Source of the DNA: Anaeramoeba flamelloides
Taxonomy: Eukaryota > Metamonada > Anaeramoebidae
Reading direction: 5' to 3'
Assembly (NCBI GenBank): GCA_027625915.1
Contig: JANTQA010000008.1
Location: 6,255,501 to 6,319,500 of the forward strand
DNA: 64,000 nucleotides
In this document: in pieces, positions 35,088 through 47,139 of the stretch
Numbering within the stretch: the first letter of the stretch is position 1
Layout of the letters: each line of letters opens with the position of its first letter
The notes under the pieces: generated by a model
What the model was told of the DNA's origin: nothing
The model's database searches: none
Seen by the model: the letters and a program-made list of their open reading frames with translations, nothing else
Program-made: the position numbers and the translations under genes

Positions 35088-35721
35088 AAATGAAACGGCT
35101 TTAGTTATTTTAATAGCAACACTCTACTTTTGGAAAAAAGAACCCAACACTAACACCAAAAATGAAAAACAAAAAAAAAAAAAGAATCAAAAAGACAAAA
35201 AAACTGAAAAAAAGCCCAAAACAGATTCAAACAAAAGTCTTTCAGAGACAACAACCTCAGACTCAAGTCAAGAAACATCTAATTCTGAAAATGAAAATCC
35301 AGAAACCAATGGAAATACAATAGGTTCCTCAACAAAAACCACAAGCTACAAAACCAACATGGACAAAGAAAACAATAACGAATTTCAAAATGAAAATGAA
35401 AATCAATTTGGAAATGAAATTGAAAATTTAGAATCACAATTGGGTGATCTACAATTTGATAAATTACCCAAAAATCTCACAGAATCCAGCTCAGATAATT
35501 CTGAAGATGAAGATGAAGACTTGAAATCAATTCAAGAATTGTCGCTTTTGCAAGAATGGTCTGGCTTGGGCGACAATTTGCTTACATCAATTGGTAACCA
35601 TAACGTGAAAGTATTAACATTTTTTAAGAAACTTGGCTTAATATTACCAGAGTACCTTCCAATGTTTGGTGATTTAAAAAAACAATTGAATATTATTGGT
35701 ACCTTTGATCCTAAAGTTTGA
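34555..35721 (+). CDS. Calponin-homology (CH) domain protein, two exons (join 34555-34884, 35086-35721)
   Basis: A 321-residue protein. Exon 1 starts at ATG 34555 (MSDRNEYKRLLRKLWQKKDQ) and ends TCACAGAT before GTACTA; exon 2 resumes at GGAAATGAAACG. The junction restores DITDGNETALVILIATLYFW, which matches the last helix of CH domains (DIVDGN...), so the splice model is well supported. Earlier CH features are ALKDWVNE, EDFSEDLEKCKTLPLLFHCL and RAKAFVKLLAE (domain about residues 20-125). A Lys-rich, then Ser/Glu/Asn-rich linker follows, then a less charged C-terminal segment (LLQEWSGLGD to the end) that I do not recognise. A single CH domain usually acts in signalling or cytoskeletal scaffolding rather than binding actin alone. 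A RasGAP-domain gene follows on the same strand; an IQGAP-like fusion is possible but not supported by a good donor. Confidence 0.85.
35043..35084 (+). repeat. A42 homopolymer at the 3' end of the CH-gene intron
   Basis: Forty-two consecutive A residues, the last of which forms the AG acceptor with G35085. Pyrimidine-rich sequence lies only further upstream (about 35010-35040). Confidence 0.95.
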
Positions 35722-36062
35722 ATTCAATTTTTTTCTTTTTTTTTTTTTTTTTGGGACATTTATTCAAGACTACTATTTCTTTGGAGTTTTATTTATTTTG
35801 AATTACTTTTTATTTGAATTACTGTTTATTTTGAATTACTATTTGGATTGGAAAAAGTTTGGAAAAAGAGAAGAAAAAAAAGCACTCTTTTCTTTTCAAA
35901 ATTAAAAGCTTAGTTTTTGATTTGTAATCAATATTTGATCAACAATCGAAACGAAATTATAATTGCTTTTTTTTAATGCTTTTTTTAGACGTCTTGTTTA
36001 TAAAAAAAATATAAATTGAAAAATCTTAAAGCAATTGAATTACAACTATTGAAAATTTAGTA

Positions 36063-36288
36063 CAGTCGTTTTTAAAAAAGTGAGGACTTTTTTAAAACCT
36101 TTATCAAGTTTTCTATTTTAATAAAGTGAGGGCCTCAGCTTTTTAAATATGATTTTGAGGTTGGGGTGTCAAGGAAGCACCTTTTTTAAAAAAAAGATTC
36201 TCACTTTATTCAAATACAAAACTTTAAAAAAGTTTTAATTCTGATAAAATCATAAAAAAAAAAAGTTTTCACTTTTTTAAAATGACTA
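36063..36288. mobile_element. Tc1/mariner-type MITE, 226 nt
   Basis: Starts after TA with CAGTCGTTTTTAAAAAAGTG. The right end, reverse-complemented, is TAGTCATTTTAAAAAAGTGA, and both continue into ACTTTT. The inverted ends are about 28 nt. The short length without an ORF makes it non-autonomous. Confidence 0.8.
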
Positions 36289-36700
36289 TGTCACAGCCAA
36301 TAATTTTCTTTTGTCATAATAATAATTCAAAAATATCGCAAAAATTTTTAAATAATTTCAAATTGAAAAAGTAAATTAAAAATAAAACACTTGTTTTGTT
36401 TTTATTTCTAAACCTTAATTTTTTAATTATAACTTTACAATAAGGTATTTTCAAAAAAGAGTGACTTTTTTTTTATTTATTTTTTATTTTTCAAATAATA
36501 TATTGTTTTAAAGTTACTCTATTTGTAAATAGACAATATAAAATTAAGAGGAATATTAATATTGATTGAATCATACATATTGTATTTTTTTTCAAAATAA
36601 AACCAACTATTAAAAATATTATCTCAAAATGAAAAAAATTTAAAACACTTTTTTTTGTACATAACAAATTACAACTAAATCCAATAAAAAAATGTGATAT

Positions 36701-37402
36701 AAACTCTTTTTCAAATAAAAGGGCACAAAAAATTTCAAGAATTATTCATAAATGAATCAAATTAATTGTAGTATCATTCTAAAATCTAAGAAACACTTTA
36801 AAACATAAAAAAACACTCAACTGATTCTTTAAAACTCATTAAAACAAAACAATAAAAATTAAAATTCAATATTTTAAAAATATGGTTTCCCTTTTATTTG
36901 AAATGAGAAATCTCATTTTGTAAATTGTAATGAAAAAAATTATAAACCCAATAAAAACCTTTGAACAAGGCGAATTGGGAAAAAGTTCTCAACATTTTAT
37001 TGATAATTATTAACACGTCAAACTTTTGTTCTTTAAAGTCTCATTTTCAAGATAAAGCCGCAATTCATCTGGTATTTTGTTGGAATGTTTTTTCTTTATT
37101 TCTCTTTTCTTTGTTCCATGCATCAATCCAATAATGGTATTTCTTAATTCCTATATCCAGCTCATTTGAAATCAAACTTAAACTGTTTCCATTTATACAC
37201 ACTGGTGGATTATTTCCAAATTGGTTTCTTCTTATCTTGCTTTTTCATTTTCCAACTGTTCAATATCCAAAAATAAAAAAAGCACAAAATGAAAAAATGA
37301 ATAATTCAAATGAAAATCACCATAAGTAATTATCTTATTAACAATCAAATTCGATGGTATTGACGATTTGAGAGGTGTGCCCTTTTGTTTGAAAAATAGT
37401 TT
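36701..37402. mobile_element. Family G TIR element, copy 2
   Basis: 702 nt. The left end is AACTCTTTTTCAAATAAAAG followed by GGCAC. The right end, reverse-complemented, is AACTATTTTTCAAACAAAAG followed by GGCAC. Length and ends match copy 1 at 30266-30970, but the interiors are not obviously alike. It abuts a family C element and both sit inside a family A element. Confidence 0.75.
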
Positions 37403-38032
37403 AGTATTGAAAAAAATTCCTGGCATGAAAATAAATCCATGCCACGATTTTTAATTGCTAATTTTAGTTAAATTGTTGCCTAAAATTCGGAAAATTTAAA
37501 ATCAAATCCTTTTTATAACTAAACAAATTTTTTATGAACCCAGTAATACAACCTACCTAAAGTTCATTAAAGTGAGGTATCTATAGAATACTCGTTTAAT
37601 TGTTTGATAACTCTATGTAGATAAACCCATTTTGAAAAACAAATAGAAGTTTTATTGAGGTTTACGAGAGTTTGGAGAATGATAATTTTTATTCTTGTTT
37701 TTTGATTGATTGAATGGTGTTTTGAACAAATGTAATTTAATTAATCGTCATCCAAATAAGTGTAGAGTTTTAATTTAAAAGAGTTTGATTCTGAAAAAAA
37801 GTAGATCTACATAGACTCTCAAAAAATTAAATTAAAATTCTATAGACACCTTACATTAATGAACTTTATGTTGGTTTATTGCTGATCTCATAAAAAATTT
37901 GTATTTTAATTTTCAAAGTTTGATTCTTAAATAAAAGAAATTATTTTGCAATTACAAAACAATTTCCATAATATTAACAATTAAAAATCATGTCTGGATT
38001 ATTTTTATGTCAGGTATTTTTTCCAATACTAT
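37402..38032. mobile_element. Family C TIR element, copy 2
   Basis: Starts TAGTATTGAAAAAAATTCCT and ends with its mirror (TATTTTTTCCAATACTATA). It shares TCTATAGAATACTC and the AAAGTTCATTAAAGTG block with the right arm of copy 1 (31010-31030, reversed). Confidence 0.75.
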
Positions 38033-38689
38033 ACAATATGGTAAGGATCCAAACAACTTTTTAAACAATCAAATCCCATTATTAACTTTTCCTTCTCTTG
38101 GTAAAATTTATCAAGATTAAACCTCTTAGGAAAAAAATTTTTACAACCAAAAAGAAAAAAATAACCACCAATTTCCACACCTAAAAAATATTATATAATA
38201 TTGATGTCAGAAATTTTGATATATATTATTACAATAATGTCATTACAAACAAATTGAATTATTATTTAGAATCAATTTCTGATAAATAACAATTTTGGAT
38301 ATTTAAATAGTTATATTAAAATTAAGTTTAAAGAACACATTTTACAATAAATCCCCCCCCTTTAAATTTCAACAAAATAATCATCAATTTTATCAATTGT
38401 TTTAGATCATTTCAAAATTCTAATTTAATTCAATAAAAATTGATAAATTAAAGCAATCTTTTTGAAAAGTAACCCAATTGAAAAAAAAATTCTAATGATC
38501 ACAAAATATTATTTTTTAATTATCTATCAAAAAAAATTTTTTATTTTGCAAGATGGAAAAATGAAAAAAAATAAGTTGCTAAAATCTTTTTATTTGAGTT
38601 CTGGATTTGTTGAAGTTTATTTTTAAAATCGATTATATATTTGAATAATTTTTTTTTTTTTGTATTTTACATTTTGTCAAAAATCTCTT

Positions 38690-39180
38690 AATGTATATAA
38701 ATCCCAATTCAAAATTTTTAACCCACCAAAATCTGATTTGTGAAAAAAAAAAACTTATTTCATCAATTCAAGAAGAAATACCAAATTTAAACCATTCTCT
38801 AATTGGAATGTTAACACTTGTTTATAAATTACAATACTCACAAAACAAAAAATAAATAATTATCAATACTAATAAATTATCGGTGTGTTAAAAATTTTGG
38901 AGAGAGCAAAACAAAAAAATACATTAGTAAATTTGTATAAATTCTATTAGGAATATTGATCGATCAAATGGTTAGATACCACCAACTAATTTTATTTGAG
39001 TTCTTCAATTTGGAACAAGTCAACTTTAATCTAATATCAATCGTTGAAAAAAATTTTGCTAAAAAACAATTACGTAATTCAAAAAAAAAATCGAAAAAAT
39101 TAAAAATCAAAAAAAGAAAATGTGAAAAAATGGAAATTTCCAACATAAATTTTTTCTTTCGAATACCCATTCGACCCCTT
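38690..39180 (+). repeat. Dispersed repeat family F, copy 4
   Basis: The closest relative of copy 1 (270-700), with long identical stretches around 38830-38970. No coding content; short frames across it are by-products. Confidence 0.8.
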
Positions 39181-39795
39181 TAAACACATTTAATTCATTC
39201 ATTGCAACTAGACACCTTTGACTGGAAAATTGTTTACTTCAATTCGAATAAGAAGATTATTATCCCATGTATTAATATTTCAGTATCAATTTAATTATAT
39301 TGATTTTGTTTAGTAAAAGAAAGAAAGGATTTGTTGATTGAATAAAACATATGTCTCTCTCTATTTTTTTATTGACAAAGTTTCAATCTAAAAATTCCAA
39401 AGTATTAATCCAATATTGTAAATCAATTAAAAAACTGATTTTTTCTTTCGAATTAATATTATTTTCTTTATTTATTTTGATTTAGGAATTTTTTTTTTTT
39501 TTTTTTTTTTTACCACAGCATTAAGACAAAAGTAAATTAAACAAAATTTAGTATTTAGTTTTTGTAAATTTAAAGAAAAAATTTTTTTCACAGAAAATTT
39601 AATTTTTATGTTTTGTAGAAATTATTGAATTAAAATTTAATTTTAATGCTTTTTCTATTAATATTTTGACTTTTATTTTTCTTCTTCATATTAATAAATT
39701 TTTTTTTTATTTTCCTTTTATTTATTTTTCTTTATCTTAATTAATTTTTTGTTTTTCCAAAATGTAATCTCATATTGATCTTCAATTTTCAATAG

Positions 39796-42700
39796 AAACA
39801 ATTTAGATATGTATCTTCAAATACCATTTTAGATAAGACTTTTTTCAAAATATTAAAATCGCATGATATTACTGTTTTAGATATTCAATTTAAAAATCCA
39901 TTAAAAGAAAAATTTAGAACTGCCACCGATTTAAATGAACCACAAATTTCAACATTTCTTGGGGAAATCATGGACATATGTAAAAATAGCCAAATTATTA
40001 CAGATGAAAAAAGTGAACTTTCTCGTTCAATCATTACTTTAATTGATCAATACTTTTATTCTACTGTTTTAAAAATGAGATTAACAGAACAAATTTTAAC
40101 TCGTTTTATTACTGAAAAAATTTGTACAGTCAAAATTACTCAAAGTGAAAATGAAGAAAATAAAAGCACCAATAATTTAACAAAATCAAAAACAGTTGAT
40201 CATTACGAAATTATTCGAAAAAATATTTATACTTCTTTTGATAGATATATGCCTGGATTTGCCGATCTAAAAACAGCAAAAAGGGGAATTGAACATTTAT
40301 TCGAAATGGTTAATTTGTCAGAAAAAATTAAAGTAAGAATTTTAAAAAAATTTTTCTATTTTTATTTTTATCATTTTTTTTTTTTTTTTTTTTTATTTGT
40401 TGTCAAAGTATCTACAAAGGTTATATTATTACAAAGCATCATCTTTTATTAATTTTTTGTCTCATATTTTGTTATATTGAAGGATATTTTCAAAAAAGTT
40501 GATATTTTTTTTTGTTATTTCATAAAATATAAAATTCTATTTCTTGGTGATTCTATGAGTAAATCGGAAATATACAACGAAGAGAAATACCAATACTAAT
40601 TGAAAATGTACCTACTGTGCATACCTCAAAAAAGTTGCTTCGAAATATTTAGAAAAAGAATCAAAAAAAAAATTAAAAACTTTTTTTGTAAATAAAACGG
40701 GGTACGAGAAAATTTATAAAAAATTTTCAGTAGGCCAAACCACAAATTATTGTGAAAAAAAAAAATAAAATACATTCATCCATTTCTCACCATTTTCACA
40801 ATTTGATCTCAATTCAGCCACTTTAGAAAAACGTTTTTTGTGAAAAAAATAAAAATAATAATTACCCCTTAATTTTTATCATCACAAAAATACCATATAA
40901 AACTAAAATCAGAAAATTTTTTATATTTGATCACAGTAAATGATTATGAACAAATAAATTGGATTAATTTTAAGAATCGATTAATTATGAATAATAATTA
41001 TGAATATTTAAATATTCGTATAGGAATTTTATTACAGTCTTTCCAAGTCATCAGTAAATTTTCCTGATTTTTTAATTTAAAAAAAAAACTCTAATTAAAA
41101 ATTATGATCCACCAAAATTCAATTTTTGAAAAAAAAAATGATGATCAAATAAATTCAAGAAGAAATACTAAATTAGAACCACTAAATAATTGGAATATTC
41201 ACAATTATTGATCATTTATATCTGCAGAAAAGAATAAATAAAAATAATTCTCAATCAAATAATAAAAAATACTGTGTCTAAAAATTTTGAAATGGAGAAC
41301 AACAAAAAAAATTTATTGGTAAATTTGTTGAAATACCACAAACAATTATTGATCGATACAGCAATGATTATATACCAACAACTCAATCCAGTTGGGGTTT
41401 CTATTTAAATGAACCAAATCGTTGCTTAATATTGTTCATTGTTCAAAATAAATATTTCGATTGAACGAAATAGAGTACATAATTCAAGAAATAAAATGTA
41501 AACAAAAAACATAAAAATTTTTTCGACAAAAATAAAAATCAAAATAATTTTTCAAGATATTCTTTTACTAATTATAAAACCCCATTTCAAAGTCTAATTA
41601 TTCTGAATCTTAAAATTCTAAACAAAACAAAAGAATTCCAAACGAACTATATAATTCTAAAAATAATGATAAATAATAATATTTAACGAATTTATAAATT
41701 GGAGAGTATTAAAAATTAATTTTATACAATTTATTTAATGATTTAAAAAATCATTTAATTATAATTATCAAAACTCAATTAATGATCATCATTAGATTCA
41801 TAAAAAAAAATGTAATAATTATTTTTTATAAATTTTTTTAGAAACAAACAAAAAGATGTTCAAATGGATGATAAAGTCTACACTTATTATCCACATAAAA
41901 ATAATTGTAAAAATGACAAAAAATTACAAAAAGTCGGAATTTTAAATCAAATAATTTTTAAACAAAAATTTATTAAAATATTACAAGTTTTCAAATTAAT
42001 TAAGAAATATCCTATATTAAGATTGATGAAAGGGGGTGTACATAAAATTATAATATGGGATAAATATGAAAATATTTTAAAAATTATTAAAACAATAAGA
42101 AATCACAATAACACTATTCCAAAAGATATGACAATTTTCACATTTAATAAAAATAAAAAATTAATTACAAAATTTAATGCCGAATCATAAAAATTTAACA
42201 AGCAATAAAATTTTAAATTTAAAATTAATTTTTTCCTCATTTAATATTAGAGGATTAAATAATTTTGACAAAAAAATTTTTGGAATCTTTTTTTAATCAA
42301 TAATGATATAGAAATTTGTTTTCTCAAAGAAACAAAACCAAAAAATAACCCAAATTTTACTTTTTTTTGAAGCAATAATTCAAAATAGTTATTGTGAGAA
42401 AAAAATTCAAAGCAGGTTAACAAATATTATTCAAAAAATTTATATTTAAGCTTTATTTCCGAAATTCAATACCCAGACCAAGATATCCAAATAATTTGCT
42501 TTATGGATATATTTTTTATTAATATATATTTAAAAGAGAGGATCGAAAAAAAGAATTAATAAAAGTTATCCAAAAAATATTTCGTCAATATTATAATTTT
42601 AAAACTAATAATTATTGGTGATTTTAATCTTACAGATATTGAGAATAAAAAAAAAAATTCAAATAAAAAAATTTTAAAATTTTACCAAATTCTTTAAATA

Positions 42701-42832
42701 GTAGAACAAATAATATTGACCATATTTTAATTAATTTTAAACAAAAAGGTTTCTAAAATTTTCAAAATCATTAGAAAATAATCTATCATACCACAAAATG
42801 ATAATTAATAATATTCAAACGGATTGGGGTAT

Positions 42833-42874
<42 letters not shown>

Positions 42875-45800
42875 CTAATAATAATATTTATCAAAAAGAA
42901 TTTATTAATTATTCATTTCTATGAAAAACAATTTATGCTAAATACTAACCACATAAAAAAAATTTGAAAATAAAAACATCAAATATACAGAAATAATTTA
43001 TAAAGAATAAAAATGCCATAAAAATGCTCTGTTAATTAAAAATATTCCAATTAAACCAAATTTAATTAATCTATCAAAAAAAAATAAAATAAAGAAGCTT
43101 GGAATAAATTCATTGATGAAATATTTTAGAATTTAATTAAAAACAAAAATTTTTGGAAAAAAATTAAATTAATTCAATAAGGTCTAAAAAAATGAAAATG
43201 ATTTTAAATAATAAAAATATGATTAAAGAATATTTTGATTATATTAAAAAAATTCCATTGAACCAAAAGTAAAAAGATTCTAGATTATATAAAAAATTTA
43301 AAAATAAACTATTTGAAAGATTTTAAAATTGGTATATTTTTTCCAATTGAAAATATTACAAACACTTTTAAAAATTTTCAAACTAAATCTGTTTAAGGAT
43401 TTCAAAAAATTTAAAATTTGAAATATATTAATGATGATGAAAATAAACAATATATTTAAACCGAATTGAAAATATAAATTATAAAAAATAACTTATTACA
43501 ATTCAAAAAATCTTTAAAAATTGTTTAATTAACCCTACTAAGAATAATATTGAATACTTTAAAAAAAGGTAAATTTTATTTATTCATAAAAAAGGAAATA
43601 TGGGAGCAGCTTTAAATTATAGGACAATTTCTATTAACCAAAGTTTACCAAAATTATTTCTAAAAATTGCTATTTAAACTAATTGAATTTTGTTGGGAAT
43701 TTATTCATAAATTTCAATTTTGATTTTCAAAAAAAAATATGATACTCGTATTGTAGTATTAAATTTCATAAATACTTATAAGATAAAAGTCAAAGAACGA
43801 AAATGAAAATGATTAAAACATATATTATAATAATTGATATAGCAAAATGTTTTGTTTCAACTAATTTTAAAATAATTAGAAAAACAATAAAAAAATTTAT
43901 TTTAAATGAAATTATTAATATTTTTTATATCAAAATATTATCAAGTAGAAGGACTTGATATTTGACAAGGGGGGACACTATCGCCTATTTTATTTGCTCT
44001 AATTTCGCATTTTCTTTTATTAAAAATTATACCATTAACAAATCATTGTCAAATATTTGTGGTTGATTTAATCTTAATTATAAAAGGAAATGAAAATTCA
44101 AGTAAATCAAAAATTAAATTCAATATATGAAATTATTATTCACTTTAGATTAAAACCTAATAAAGATAAAGCAGTTACATCAAAGAATTTTTAAAAAAAT
44201 TAAATATTTGGGTATTTTAATAGATAAATTTTCATATATAGTTTATAATTTAAAAAAAAAAATCTAAAGAAGCCTATAACAACTGTAAACAATTATTTGA
44301 TAGCAATTCTCTGAATTAATAGTTTGAAAATTAGATTATTTAAATCTTTTATATTGAGCCAATTGACATATGGATTTAGAAATTTTTCATTATGAAATAA
44401 AAATAATAAATTATTTAAATTCTTGGATTAATTCATGTATTACTGAAATATGCAAAATCAAATGAAACATAGCAATTCTTATTTACAAAGCAGATTTTAA
44501 AATTGGAAATATGGTAATTTCTGTAAATAAAAAAAATTAAAAAATGTATCTCTACCTTATTTAGAAAAATTAATAAAATTTAATCAATGAATAAACCATA
44601 AAATCAACTGGAAGTCAAAAGATTTAATTGAACTAATATATAATGAGTTGATGAATTCATAGGCTGGAAATGTCGTTGGTGTTTCCAAAGTTTAAAAGAA
44701 TAGAGTAAAAATTTTGATTTTTCTCTATTCTTTTGAATTTTGAAATGGCACAGTTATGCTTTTTTATAAATTCCAGAAATCAAAAGAAAATTTAAGAAAT
44801 TTTCTTTTTACTCCTTTAATTAAAAAAAACACCGCTACTTTTTCTTGAGTTTTCTGTTTATTTGTAAAATCAATAGATTTTTCGAATCTCAAGAAAATCG
44901 CCGTTAGGTTTTTTTTAATTTAAGAAATTAAAAAAAACCTAGGCACTCTACGTCATTCGAAGGAACTTGACACCCCCAAAAAATATTTTCCAATAATTAA
45001 AAACCAAAACTATTTATTTAAAACTCAAAAATATATTAAGTTATTCTTCAAGCTCAACAATTCTAAAATTCAGAACACTTGCTAACTGCTTAAATAGATA
45101 TTATTCTGTAATCAATAAAAATTCAAATCAATTTTGTTCTTTTTGTCAAAAGTATAAACAGAAGCAAATTATAGAAAATATTGATCATTTTTTATGGGTA
45201 TGTCATTCCTATGAAAAAGATAGATTAATTTTTCGTAACAAATTAAAAGAAATAAATCTTAAAAGAAATAATTTTAAACCGTGACAGTTTGAAATTGTTT
45301 TCATTTATTAATAATCTTGAAATTTATGATTTCACGATTGAATTTCTGAAAGGTAAACTAAGTATAAGAGCAACTGGAGTGTAATTTACACTTCTTCACT
45401 CGTTATAAAAAATAATAAAAAAACATCAAAATTTTTTCAAAATATATTTGGAAAAAATCAAACAAATTTTTTTTATTAAATAAAAGCTTAGTATTTGTTT
45501 TTCTTTAAATTTTTCTTGATGCGCCAAAAAAAAAAAAAAAAAATTAAAGTTGCGTTGTAATGAATCACTTTACTTTTTTTAAAAAAGGAATTCTCCTTAT
45601 TAATGTTACAAGTATTTTATTCAATTTAAAAACAAAAATGGAAATTAAACTATAAATTATTTGCTCTAACATATTAAATTCTATTGTTTTTTTAATTTAT
45701 ATTATTTTTAAAATTTGTATTATATTATTTTTAAATTTTTCTAGCCTGAAGAATTAAATGAATTATTGCTGGATGCTAGAAGAGAAGCATTTGGTAGGAC

Positions 45801-47139
45801 TATGTATTTAATTATACAAAAATATTTTGGTTCATCATTTTATGATGAAATTATTCAATTTTTTGAAAAATCAAAAAAGGGGAAAAATTTTCAAGAATTA
45901 TGGAATAAAGAAATTTTACCACAATGTAGGACTGCACTTGAAGACTTTTTAATTCGAGAAGATGCTGAAAATTTAATTTTCTCTGTTGAAAGTTCAATAT
46001 GCCGAGAGCATGCTGATCCATATGCAACCGAATTGCTTTGTTTACTTGATTCGCTCGGGCTAGTGTTACCGTTTGTTAAAGTAGGAATTATCCAAGAGGT
46101 TTTGAAAAATCCATCGCCCGGCTCCTTGTTTCGATCGAATGATGTGATTTCCAAGGTCTTAAAATATTATATGAAAATGATTGGAAAGGAGTATTTGTCA
46201 AAAACATTGGTACCAACATTACAAGAGATCATTGATAAAAATTTGGACTTTGAAATTGATACATTTGATATTACAGACAAGGAGCAGCACAAAAAAAATT
46301 TAAATAATTTAAAAACTTATCTTCACAAGCTACTTAATAATATCTTCAGGTCTACTGAATGGATGCCCATGGAAATGAAAATAATTTGTTCATACTATGC
46401 TGAGGTAACTAAAAAAAAATATCCACAAAAGGTGCTTGCCACTGTTGGTGGCTTCATTTTTCTTCGAGTGATTTGCCCAACAATTGTGGCGCCGGTTAGA
46501 TTAGGGTTTGCCACGGGCGAAGTTACAAAAAACGTAAGAAGAGCATTCATGCTTCTTTCTTCAATCATACAGGCAATGTCGAATGAAATACTTTTCAAGG
46601 AATCGAGAGAATATATGATGGTCATAAACGATGACCTTAAAGAGCTGATACCTAAATCGCAAAACTTTTTAAAGGAAATCTCAAATCCACAAGTCGTCGA
46701 TTTGGGTCCCATTTTACAGCCTTATTCAACTAGCTGGGAAAAGCACACCAAGGGCCCAATTAACGATATCTTTGTTCACGATTTTTTCCTTCCAAATGAA
46801 AATGAAAAAATTTCTTCAGAATCCTTTGCTGCTAATTTGTTAATTGATATCAAAAAATATCTCAATTTGGAAATCACTTCAATTGGAATGCCATACTTTG
46901 AAGGTATTTATGGCAGATTGGATAAATCTTCAAATATTATTTCCAATTTGACAAAAACAGTTAAGCAATTGGAATTTATTACACAAATGATTAACAATTC
47001 GGGCGGTTGGTTAAGCGGCGGTGGCGATGGTGTTAAACAATTGAAAAAAATGGAAAAGAAAAAGAAAAAGAAGGATAAAAAAAGGAAAAAGGAAGAAAAA
47101 AAGGAAGAAAAAAAGAAGAAAAAAACGAAAAATAAATAA
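39796..47139 (+). CDS. RasGAP-domain protein, two visible exons (join 39796-40332, 45745-47139; 5' partial)
   Basis: The first visible exon follows CAATAG and stays open for 179 codons to a donor (AAA|GTAAGA). The second follows CTAG with PEELNELLLDARREAFGRTM and runs 464 residues to TAA; both junctions are phase 0. The second exon carries a RasGAP domain: the arginine-finger segment LFRSNDVISK (Arg codon at 46132-46134), the FLRVICPTIVAP structural motif (about 46459-46494) and downstream helices. A GTPase-activating function towards a Ras-like protein is therefore likely. The exon at 39796 is helical (ADLKTAKRGIEHLFEMVNLS) and probably belongs to a helical region before the domain. The C-terminus is a Lys/Glu tract. 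The 5,412-nt intron holds repeats and a decayed LINE in sense orientation. No initiator is visible, so earlier exons exist upstream. Confidence 0.85.
40482..41055 (+). mobile_element. Family A TIR element, copy 5 (decayed)
   Basis: Begins AGGATATTTTCAAAAAAGTT. The interior shares the AAAATCAGAAAATTTTTTATAT and AATTGGATTAATTTTAAGAATC blocks with 10540-10625 and 28650-28720. The right end is uncertain. It lies in the RasGAP intron. Confidence 0.55.
41060..41640 (+). repeat. Dispersed repeat family F, copy 5 (diverged)
   Basis: Shares the order of blocks with copy 1, for example CTAAATTAGAACCACTAAATAATTGG (diverged), the GTGTCTAAAAATTTTG block at 41274 and ATTGATCGATACAGCAATGA at 41347. Lies directly upstream of the LINE in the RasGAP intron. 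Confidence 0.55.
41835..45415 (+). pseudogene. Decayed near-full-length LINE in the RasGAP intron
   Basis: About 3.6 kb, on the same strand as the host gene. From 5' to 3': a 108-codon frame (41864-42190) of unknown role; an APE-type endonuclease start, FNIRGLNNF (about 42238-42264), with later GDFNL (about 42617) and NNIDHIL (about 42712); RT remnants IDIAKCF and PILFALISHFLL (about 43980-44025), where the catalytic FADD is now FVVD-like; then LKFRTLANCLNRYY, FCSFCQKYK and IDHFLWVCHSYE. The 3' end, AGAGCAACTGGAGTGTAATT, matches the LINE at 12657-14408. Many frameshifts and stops make it non-functional. A TA microsatellite (about 42838-42867) and a 0.3-kb insertion (44668-44975) interrupt it. 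Its domains and 3' end show what the truncated copy lost. Confidence 0.88.
44668..44975. other. About 0.3-kb insertion inside the LINE
   Basis: Compared with the other LINE copy (about 13060-13160), an extra block separates GGCTGGAAA from CAAAAAATATT. It contains internal hairpins (AAAAGAATAGAG...CTCTATTCTTTT at 44695-44735) and a CCTAGGCAC patch, and starts and ends with GTTGGTGTTTCC / GACACCCCC-like sequence. It is probably a small transposable element; the ends are not certain. Confidence 0.55.

Larger units (their letters stand above)
36443..38370 (+). mobile_element. Family A TIR element, copy 4, interrupted by two insertions
   Basis: The left part (36443-36700) begins AGGTATTTTCAAAAAAGAGT after TA. 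The right part resumes at about 38033 with ATGGTAAGGATCCAAACAAC, corresponding to 28463-28483 in copy 2. Without the inserted 1.33 kb the element would be close to the family length of about 590 nt. The right terminus is decayed around a C run near 38350. Confidence 0.65.
35722..39795. other. Region between CH and RasGAP exons, mostly nested elements
   Basis: No exon recognised. From left to right it holds a 226-nt MITE (36063-36288), a family A element split by family G and family C elements (36443-38370), a copy of repeat F (38690-39180) and homopolymer-rich sequence ending at the CAATAG acceptor at 39795. The missing 5' exons of the RasGAP gene should lie here or further upstream. Confidence 0.65.

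Noticed and set aside
41864-42190. 108-codon frame considered as a host gene
   Set aside because: Lies at the 5' end of the LINE, directly before the endonuclease remnant, so it is better read as part of the element.
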